Part shown: positions 55,320 through 64,000 of the stretch, piece by piece
Numbering within the stretch: the first letter of the stretch is position 1
Layout of the letters: each line of letters opens with the position of its first letter
Origin: Amphibalanus amphitrite
Lineage: Eukaryota > Arthropoda > Thecostraca > Balanomorpha > Balanidae
NCBI RefSeq assembly: GCF_019059575.1
Contig: NW_024882786.1
Span: 62,001 to 126,000 of the forward strand
DNA length: 64,000 nt
Direction: 5' to 3'
Position numbers and translations under genes: made by a program
The notes under the pieces: generated by a model
The model's database searches: none
What the model was told of the DNA's origin: nothing
What the model saw: only the letters and a program-made list of their open reading frames with translations

Positions 55320-56342
55320 CAAGATATCTTGGCTCGCTCCGCGTCGCTTTGGCAATCAAAGTATGAGGGAGAAAATTTGGGATCGATTGGTGCTCGTCCC
55401 GTGTTAATCGGACGTCTAGAAGCTTAGATATTCACGAAAAACTTGTTGAACTTGCCAAAGTACTTGGTACTTGCTTGGTACTTGCCAAAGTACTCGGTAC
55501 TTGCCAAAGTACTTGGTACTTGCTTGGTATTTGCATAAGTACTTGGTATTTGCCAAAGTACTTGGTACTTGCTTGGTATTTCCATAAGTACTTGGTACTT
55601 GCTTGGTACTCGTAAAAGTACTTGGTACTTGCTTGGTACTTGGTACTTGCTTGGTACTTGCGAAAGTACTTGGTACTTGCACTCGCCCCCCCGTTCCCCC
55701 GACTCTACTCCCACACCTACCCCCTCGGGATAATTCCGGGTTCGTCGGGTAGGAAAACTTGCCACTCTACTCCCCCCCCCCCCACACACACACAGAGCCA
55801 TTTGGTATCGATCGGTGTTTATCCCGTGTCAATCGGTCGTCAATAAGCCGAGATATGCACGGCGAATTATTTCAATCGGCGTCGATCAGAATCTTCAGAA
55901 CGGAGGGACCCACACTCATTTCTGGCCGTATCTCACTTTTCCGAGATGTACGTCAAACTACGTATTTAAAACTACATATTCTACAGCCGAATCTTCAAAC
56001 TGGGGGTACCTCAGACCGTGGGAACGACTCGGCTCAGCACTGCCGCACGCGCATTCAGCGGCGGCTTGTCGATTTTTCGAGTGTCGGCTGCCGATCTCCC
56101 GAGAGCCGGCCACCTGTCAGCCGCCGCTCGGCTCTGTGTTAAGCATATGGGGACGGCGAATTTCTCCCGGAGGGAAGCACCTCGCTCACAAAAGCACGTG
56201 AATCAGCCGCATTCCTGTGTGGCGCGCAATGCTGAAGAGATATGTGTTTCCGCGGGTATCTCGCAAGCCCTAACAGGAAAAGCTCGCTGCAAAAACTGAG
56301 CGTTTCAAAAAACCCGAAATCCTACTCAAATGGATATTTAAA
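55320..56342 (+). repeat. Array unit 2 (short block)
   Basis: Start motif, AAGTACTTGG minisatellite (55455-55680), C-rich stretch, echo block (55800-55945), then the short block entered by GTACGTCAAACTACG. Confidence 0.9.
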
Positions 56343-57844
56343 CAAGATATCTTGGCTCGCTCCGCGTCGCTTTGGCCATAAAAAGATTCGGGAGAAAATT
56401 TGGGATCGAATGGTGTTTTTCCGGTGACGATCGGACGTCTAGAAGCTTCGATATTGGCGAAAAACTTGCTGAACTTGCAAAAGTACTAAGTACTTGCTTG
56501 GTACTTGCCAAAGTACTCGGTACTTGCCAAAGTACTTGGTACTTGCTTGGTATTTGCATAAGTACTCGGTATTTGCCAAAGTACTTGGTACTTGCTTGGT
56601 ATTTCCATAAGTACTTGGTACTTGCTTGGTACTTGTAAAAGTACTTGGTACTTGCTTGGTACTTGCGAAAGTACTTGGTACTTGCACTCGCCCCCCCCGT
56701 TCCCCCGACTCTACTCCCACAACTACCCCCTCGGGATAATTCCGGGTTCGTCGGGTAGGAAAACTTGCCACTCTACTCCCCCCCCCCCACAGAGCCATTT
56801 GGTATCGATCGGTGTTTATCCCGTGTCAATCGGTCGTCAATAAGCCGAGATATGCACGGCGAATTATTTCAATCGGCGTCGATCAGAATCTTCAGAACGG
56901 AGGGACCCACACTCATTTCTGGCCGTATCTCACTTTTCCGAGATATCATTTCTCACTTGCTTTTCGCGTCCTACCTATTAAGCGATTACACATACGTTGA
57001 GGGAGCCGGTGGGTGGTTATAATGCAATACCCTGCACGGTGAACAGCTTGCGAGTTTTGCAGCGGTGCGATTGCTGGGGCTTATCGCTGACTGAAAAGGG
57101 TAAATACAGTAAATACAGATGGCTGTGTTGGATCCCTTTGCTTTTGCCCAACATTCAGCGTTGGAATTGTGGCTTTACCGTCCCTCTTATTAAAGTTATC
57201 TAACTTTTTGTAGCTTCGTCAGGTTAGACACGACGCGCGCGACCTCTGTCGGCCGCTGGCGGAACTACCGCGCACGGCCCGCACACGGGCCTGGCGGCCG
57301 CCAGTGGAACTACTGCGCAGGTGGCAGCACCTGCCCGTGGAGAAGCGGCTGGACATCGGCCGCCCCACTCCCCACCCCGCCCCCACCCAGCTGGCCGCCA
57401 GACCGTGGGAACGACTCGGCTGAGCGCTGCCGGCCGCTGGACGGGGAAACCCCGCCCCGCCGCCCGCCGCCCGACACACTGCCGCCGGGCCGGCCGGTGG
57501 AATTTTCCAGCCGTCTCTCCGGAACGGCGGTACCCCGTTCATCTTCGCACGCGCATTCAGCGGCGGCTTGTCGATTTTTCGAGTGTCGGCTGCCGATCTC
57601 CCGCGAGCCGGCCACCTGTCAGCCGCCGCTCGGCTCTGTGTTAAGCGTATGGGGACGGCGAATTTCTCCCGGAGGGAAGCACCTCGCTCACAAAAGCACG
57701 TGAATCAGCCGCATTCCTGTGTGGCGCGCAATGCTGAAGAGATATGTGTTTCCGCGGGTATCTCGCAGGCCCTAACAGGAAAAGCTCGCTGCAAAAACTC
57801 AGCGTTTCAAAAAACCCGCAATCCTACTCAAATGGTATATTAAA
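56343..57844 (+). repeat. Array unit 3 (1502-bp class, long block)
   Basis: Has both the minisatellite/echo blocks and the long block. Its uninterrupted GTGTTAAGCGTATGGGG (near 57640) is the empty equivalent of the TTAA insertion site in unit 7. Confidence 0.9.
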
Positions 57845-59800
57845 CAAGATATCTTGGCTCGCTCCGCGTCGCGTTGGCCATAAAATGATTAAGGAGAAAA
57901 TTTGGGATCGAATGGTGTTTTTCCGGTGACGATCGGACGTCTAGAAGCTTCGATATTGGCGAAAAACTTGCTGAACTTGCAAAAGTACTTGGTACTTGCC
58001 AAAGTACTCGGTACTTGCCAAAGTACTTGGTACTTGCTTGGTATTTGCATAAGTACTCGGTATTTGCCAAAGTACTTGGTACTTGCTTGGTATTTGCATA
58101 AGTACTTGGTACTTGCTTGGTACTTGTAAAAGTACTTGGTACTTGCTTGGTACTTGCGAAAGTACTTTGTACTTGCTTGGTACTTGTACTCGCCCCCCCC
58201 CCCTTGTTCCCCCGACTCTACTCCCACACCTACCCCCTCGGGATAATTCCGGGTTCGTCGGGTAGGAAAACTTGCCACTCTACTCCCCCCCCCCCCCACA
58301 GAGCCATTTGGTATCGATCGGTGTTTATCCCGTGTCAATCGGTCGTCAATAAGCCGAGATATGCACGGCGAATTATTTCAATCGGCGTCGATCAGAATCT
58401 TCAGAACGGAGGGACCCACACTCATTTCTGGCCGTATCTCACTTTTCCGAGATGTACGTCAAACTACGTATTTAAAACTACATATTCTACAGCCGAATCT
58501 TCAAACTGGGGGTACCTCAGACCGTGGGAACGACTCGGCTCAGCACTGCCGCACGCGCATTCAGCGGCGGCTTGTCGATTTTTCGAGTGTCGGCTGCCGA
58601 TCTCCCGAGAGCCGGCCACCTGTCAGCCGCCGCTCGGCTCTGTGTTAAGCATATGGGGACGGCGAATTTCTCCCGGAGGGAAGCACCTCGCTCACAAAAA
58701 CACGTGAATCAGCCGCATTCCTGTGTGGCGCGCAATGCTGAAGAGATATGTGTTTCCGCGGGTATCTCGCAAGCCCTAACAGGAAAAGCTCGCTGCAAAA
58801 ACTGAGCGTTTCAAAAAACCCGAAATCCTACTCAAATGGATATTTAAACAAGATATCTTGGCTCGCTCCGCGTCGCTTTGGCCATAAAAAGATTCGGGAG
58901 AAAATTTGGGATCGAATGGTGTTTTTCCGGTGACGATCGGACGTCTAGAAGCTTCGATATTGGCGAAAAACTTGCTGAAGTTGCAAAAGTACTTGGTACT
59001 TGCTTGGTACTTGCCAAAGTACTCGGTACTTGCCAAAGTACTTGGTACTTGCTTGGTATTTCCATAAGTACTTGGTACTTGCTTGGTACTTGTAAAAGTA
59101 CTTGGTACTTGCTTGGTACTTGCGAAAGTACTTGGTACTTGCACTCGACCCCCCCCCCGTTCCCCCGACTCTACTCCCACACCTACCCCCTCGGGATAAT
59201 TCCGGGTTCGTCGGGTAGGAAAACTTGCCACTCTACTCCCCCCCCCCCCACAGAGCCATTTGGTATCGATCGGTGTTGATCCCGTGTCAATCGGTCGTCA
59301 ATAAGCCGAGATATGCACGGCGAATTATTTCAATCGGCGTCGATCAGAATCTTCAGAACGGAGGGACCCACACTCATTTCTGGCCGTATCTCACTTTTCC
59401 GAGATGTACGTCAAACTACGTATTTAAAACTACATATTCTACAGCCGAATCTTCAAACTGGGGGTACCTCAGACCGTGGGAACGACTCGGCTCAGCACTG
59501 CCGCACGCGCATTCAGCGGCGGCTTGTCGATTTTTCGAGTGTCGGCTGCCGATCTCCCGAGAGCCGGCCACCTGTCAGCCGCCGCTCGGCTCTGTGTTAA
59601 GCATATGGGGACGGCGAATTTCTCCCGGAGGGAAGCACCTCGCTCACAAAAGCACGTGAATCAGCCGCATTCCTGTGAGGCGCGCAATGTTGAAGAGATA
59701 TGTGTTTCCGCGGGTATCTCGCAGGCCCTAACAGAAAAAGCTCGCTGCAAAAACTGAGCGTTTCAAAAAACCCGCAATCCTACTCAAATGGATATTTAAA
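57845..59800 (+). repeat. Array units 4 and 5 (short block)
   Basis: Unit 4 runs 57845-58848 and unit 5 runs 58849-59800. They differ mainly in minisatellite copy number and C-run length. The short block looks like a deletion derivative of the long block: GAACGACTCGGCTCAGC continues directly to CACGCGCATTCAGCGG, about 125 bp being absent. Confidence 0.88.
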
Positions 59801-61104
59801 CAAGATATCTTGGCTCGCTCCGCGTCGCTTTGGCAATCAAAGTATGAGGGAGAAAATTTGGGATCGATTGGTGTTCGTCCCGTGTTAATCGGACGTCTAG
59901 AAGCTTAGATATTCACGAAAAACTTGTTGAACCTGCCAAAGTACCTGCCAGCTTGCTGTATCACCTGCTACTTGGTAATGTACTGAAAACTTGCTAATGT
60001 ACTGAAAACCTGCCAAAGTACTTGGTATTTACTTGCCTAAATACCGCAAAGAACTTGTTCCTTTCCGACGTTTAAATCAGACGTCTTTAGTCGATCAAAG
60101 ACTTTGCGAATTTGCCTTGATCTCAGATAATTTTGATTTGTTCCAATGAATTATTTGTAATTTGAATTATACTTGTTCCCAATTTGTATTTTGTTTCACC
60201 TACCTATCATTTCTAACTTGTTTTAGCGTCCTACCTATTAAGCGATTACACATACGTAGAGAGAGCCGGTGGGTGGTTATAATGCAATACCCTGCACGGT
60301 GAACAGCTTGCGAGTTTTACAGCGGTGCGATTGCTGGGGCTTATCGCTGACAGAAAAGGGTAAATACAGTAAATACAGATGGCTGTGTTGGATCCCTTTG
60401 CTTTTGCCCAACATTCAGCGTTGGAATTGTGGCTTTACCGTCCCTCTTATCAAAGTTTTCTAACTTTTTGTAGCTTCGTCAGGTTAGACACGACGCGCGT
60501 GACCTCTGGCGGCCGCTGGCGGAACTACCGCGCACGGCCCGCACACGGGCCTGGCGGCCGCCAGTGGAACTACTGCGCAGGTGGCAGCACCTACCCGTGG
60601 AGAAGCGGCTGGCAATCGGCCGCCCCACTCCCCACCCCGCCCCCACCCAGCTGGCCGCCAGACCGTGGGAACGACTCGGCTCAGCGCTGCCGGCCGCTGG
60701 ACGGGGAAACCCCGCCCCGCCGCCCGCCGCCCAACACACTGCCGCCGGGCCGGCCGGTGGAATTTTCCAGCCGTCTCTCCGGAACGGCGGCACCCCGCTC
60801 ATCTTCGCACGCGCATTCAGCGGCGGCTTGTCGATTTTTCGAGTGTCGGCTGCCGATCTCCCGAGAGCCGGCCACCTGTCAGCCGCCGCTCGGCTCCGTG
60901 TTAAGCATATGGGGACGGCGAATTTCTCCCGGAGGGAAGCACCTCGCTCACAAAAGCACGTGAATCAGCCGCATTCCTGTGTGGCGCGCAATGCTGAAGA
61001 GATATGTGTTTCCGCGGGTATCTCGCAGGCCCTAAGAGAAAAAGCTCGCTGCAAAAACTCAGCGCTTCAAAAAACCCGCAATCCTACTCAAATGGATATT
61101 TAAA
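59801..61104 (+). repeat. Array unit 6 (copy of unit 1)
   Basis: The same 1304-bp length as unit 1 at an offset of 5785 bp, with only a few substitutions seen. The AT-rich segment and degenerate minisatellite of unit 1 are both present. Confidence 0.92.
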
Positions 61105-63790
61105 CAAGATATCTTGGCTCGCTCCGCGTCGCTTTGGCCATAAAAAGATTCGGGAGAAAATTTGGGATCGAATGGTGTTTTTCCGGTGACGATCGGACGT
61201 CTAGAAGCTTCGATATTGGCGAAAAACTTGCTGAACTTGCAAAAGTACTAAGTACTTGCTTGGTACTTGCCAAAGTACTCGGTACTTGCCAAAGTACTTG
61301 GTACTTGCTTGGTATTTGCATAAGTACTCGGTATTTGCCAAAGTACTTGGTACTTGCTTGGTATTTCCATAAGTACTTGGTACTTGCTTGGTACTTGTAA
61401 AAGTACTTGGTACTTGCTTGGTACTTGCGAAAGTACTTGGTACTTGCACTCGCCCCCCCCGTTCCCCCGACTCTACTCCCACAACTACCCCCTCGGGATA
61501 ATTCCGGGTTCGTCGGGTAGGAAAACTTGCCACTCTACTCCCCCCCCCCACAGAGCCATTTGGTATCGATCGGTGTTTATCCCGTGTCAATCGGTCGTCA
61601 ATAAGCCGAGATATGCACGGCGAATTATTTCAATCGGCGTCGATCAGAATCTTCAGAACGGAGGGACCCACACTCATTTCTGGCCGTATCTCACTTTTCC
61701 GAGATATCATTTCTCACTTGCTTTTCGCGTCCTACCTATTAAGCGATTACACATACGTTGAGGGAGCCGGTGGGTGGTTATAATGCAATACCCTGCACGG
61801 TGAACAGCTTGCGAGTTTTGCAGCGGTGCGATTGCTGGGGCTTATCGCTGACTGAAAAGGGTAAATACAGTAAATACAGATGGCTGTGTTGGATCCCTTT
61901 GCTTTTGCCCAACATTCAGCGTTGGAATTGTGGCTTTACCGTCCCTCTTATTAAAGTTATCTAACTTTTTGTAGCTTCGTCAGGTTAGACACGACGCGCG
62001 CGACCTCTGTCGGCCGCTGGCGGAACTACCGCGCACGGCCCGCACACGGGCCTGGCGGCCGCCAGTGGAACTACTGCGCAGGTGGCAGCACCTGCCCGTG
62101 GAGAAGCGGCTGGACATCGGCCGCCCCACTCCCCACCCCGCCCCCACCCAGCTGGCCGCCAGACCGTGGGAACGACTCGGCTGAGCGCTGCCGGCCGCTG
62201 GACGGGGAAACCCCGCCCCGCCGCCCGCCGCCCGACACACTGCCGCCGGGCCGGCCGGTGGAATTTTCCAGCCGTCTCTCCGGAACGGCGGTACCCCGTT
62301 CATCTTCGCACGCGCATTCAGCGGCGGCTTGTCGATTTTTCGAGTGTCGGCTGCCGATCTCCCGCGAGCCGGCCACCTGTCAGCCGCCGCTCGGCTCTGT
62401 GTTAACCTTCGCCCTGGTGGGGGGGGGCCATTTTGGCCCCCCCCTGTGGTTTTTCAGCGATAACTCAGAAACCACTTGAGTTAGCGCCCTGAAACTTTGT
62501 ATAGCTGTTTATTCAACATTTTTACATCATGTCCTTTTTTTGGGGGTTCGGGTCAGGTCAGGTCAGGTCACAAGGTCACCAAAACTGACACCACCTCTAA
62601 AAAAGTTCAAAGCTCTCTCAAAGGCACAGCTTTTATCCGATCGATGTAAAATTTACAGTACTTGAAGATGTCACCCAGCTCTACAAAATGGCTATCTCGG
62701 ATTTTTTATAAATGTGACCTAAGGTCAGGTCAGGTCATCGCTGCTCCCCATTATAAGTCAATGGGAGAATCGAAAAGTAGTTGTTTTTCAGCTAAATCGG
62801 GCGTGATTGTTCCTATATTTCGTTATTGAAGTGTCTTGGGTCAGCAAATCACAGCCCATGTGAAACCATTTGCTTGTGACCTCGCTGAGGTCACGCTAGG
62901 TCATCTCCCTGGTCACCAGAGGTCACCAGCGGTTTTTCTGCACTTACTTGTTATTGAATAGAGATAGAGACTCCGTTCGACGTTTATCGTGTTTGTCTCG
63001 TCAATGCGGATCGAATGATATGCAGCATGACCTATTTCGGTAAGGTCATGACCTTGACCTGAGGTCAAATTTTCAAAATGACCTTTCGAGGTCAAACTAT
63101 ATATCATTCGACGCGTCTCGACGAGCCAAGCACGATGGTGCATGAATCGTTTCTCTATTTTCTCGTGAATGCATGCTATAGTTAAAAACATTTTCAACGA
63201 AATTTGCCAAGTTGACCTTGCATGACCTCTGTAGGCCAAACCGTTGAGCTGAGGTCAAATCTGACGAACCTTGGCGAAAGAGCTTGAAAAGAGCTATCGA
63301 TTGCTTTTTTCCGCGGCTCTCTAGCTCTTCTAGTTTCCGAGCTACAGCGGAATATGTCCGGCAACACCGAAAACACTGAAATTTGACCTATGATGACCTC
63401 TAGCGACCTCAATATTGACCTTAGCGAAAAAATGACCGAAATACTTTCGAACGTACTTGTTATGGGCTTTCGTTTGCTTTTTTCCGCGTCTTCCTAGCCC
63501 TCTTCGTTTTCGAGTTAGACGGGGGGGGTCATTTTGGCCCCCCCCCACCAGGGCGAAGGTGGCTCAGACCCACACCAGGGCGCGGGTTAAGCGTATGGGG
63601 ACGGCGAATTTCTCCCGGAGGGAAGCACCTCGCTCACAAAAGCACGTGAATCAGCCGCATTCCTGTGTGGCGCGCAATGCTGAAGAGATATGTGTTTCCG
63701 CGGGTATCTCGCAGGCCCTAACAGGAAAAGCTCGCTGCAAAAACTCAGCGTTTCAAAAAACCCGCAATCCTACTCAAATGGTATATTAAA
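61105..63790 (+). repeat. Array unit 7 (copy of unit 3 with an insertion)
   Basis: Matches unit 3 through the long block and is split at 62402 by the TTAA-flanked element. Without the element and one TTAA it is 1501 bp, against 1502 bp for unit 3. Confidence 0.92.
62406..63586. mobile_element. piggyBac-like TTAA insertion, 1.18 kb, AGGTCA-rich
   Basis: Flanked by TTAA at 62402-62405 and 63587-63590; other array units carry a single TTAA here. The left end is CCTTCGCCCTGGTGGGGG; the inverse complement of the right end is CCCGCGCCCTGGTGTGGG. TTAA duplication with CC-starting ends is typical of piggyBac-like elements (Kolobok also uses TTAA). A longer inverted repeat (GGCCATTTTGGCCCCCCC) runs from 62406 to an internal point at 63559. 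No transposase; the interior has many AGGTCA/TGACCT motifs. Confidence 0.9.
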
Positions 63791-64000
63791 CAAGATATCT
63801 TGGCTCGCTCCGCGTCGCTTTGGCCATAAAAAGTTTCGGGAGAAAATTTGGAATCGAATGGTGTTTTTCCGGTGACGATCGGACGTCTAGAAGCTTCGAT
63901 ATTGGCGAAAAACTTGCTGAACTTGCAAAAGTACTTGGTACTTGCTTGGTACTTGCGAAAGTACTCGGTACTTGCCAAAATACTTGGTACTTGCTTGGTA

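Larger units (their letters stand above)
54016..64000 (+). repeat. Higher-order tandem array, eight units, continues off right edge
   Basis: Each unit starts CAAGATATCTTGGCTCGCTC; starts are 54016, 55320, 56343, 57845, 58849, 59801, 61105 and 63791. Unit lengths are 1304, 1023, 1502, 1004, 952, 1304 and 2686 (1501 after removing the TTAA insertion); the eighth is cut by the window. Parts in order: LINE-like start; AAGTACTTGGTACTTGC minisatellite (missing or degenerate in 1304-bp units); a C-rich stretch and a block echoing the unit start; then either a short block (about 390 bp) or a long block (about 900 bp). All end with GGAAGCACCTCGCTC...TTTAAA or ATTAAA. Frames in the array (up to 196 codons) recur with the units and show no family match. 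Confidence 0.95.

Noticed and set aside
54594-61103. Repeated frames of 179-196 codons in the tandem array
   Set aside because: They recur only because the units recur, overlap each other in several frames on both strands, and match no family.
54016-64000. A CRISPR-like array or a coding tandem gene family
   Set aside because: Units are about 1 kb, there are no spacers or cas genes, and the context is a eukaryotic intron.

Overview
This window looks like animal (metazoan) nuclear DNA. The support is multi-exon genes with GT-AG introns and matching codon phases, abundant DNA transposons and minisatellites, and no bacterial gene organisation. An arthropod, perhaps a crustacean, would fit the gene set and repeat load, but that is an inference and the species is not identified. 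Almost every long open frame is non-coding; the real coding sequence is a handful of short exons recognised by protein similarity from memory and by splice-phase agreement.

Three genes are supported. (1) The 5' part of a NELL-type secreted glycoprotein gene lies on the minus strand: exons 2-5 at 14738-14875, 10810-10960, 6611-6757 and 4035-4194. There are two phase-compatible candidate first exons (15683-15812 and 27982-28069), and the gene runs off the left edge. (2) A complete four-exon SAMTOR/BMT2 gene, a Rossmann-fold S-adenosylmethionine sensor of the mTORC1 pathway, is on the minus strand at 41996-44344 and encodes 466 codons plus stop. (3) The first exon of an LDAH-like (lipid-droplet-associated hydrolase) gene is on the plus strand at 53454-53607, behind a GC-box/CRE promoter; the rest lies beyond the right edge.

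Mobile DNA dominates the remainder. Elements with visible ends and target-site duplications are: a 1.7 kb element with CACAGTG termini and a 5-bp duplication (8116-9827); two mariner-sized TA-flanked elements (18614-19972, 29265-30544); a TA-flanked foldback MITE (20869-21245); two hAT-like elements with 8-bp duplications (28863-32912, 45753-47661), both filled with GGGCCTC minisatellites; a TTAA-flanked foldback (48822-49367); and a TTAA-flanked piggyBac-like insertion (62406-63586). For two of these the empty target site can be read in another copy of the host repeat.

From 54016 to the right edge, intron 1 of the LDAH-like gene holds a higher-order tandem array. Eight units of three size classes (about 1.0, 1.3 and 1.5 kb) each start with a motif that also follows a LINE 3' fragment at the left end of the array.

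The three genes are not obviously functionally linked. The most unusual observation is that three NELL exon/intron boundaries (exon 2 donor, exon 3 acceptor, exon 4 donor) have been tandemly duplicated into the adjacent intron, leaving rows of decoy splice sites.
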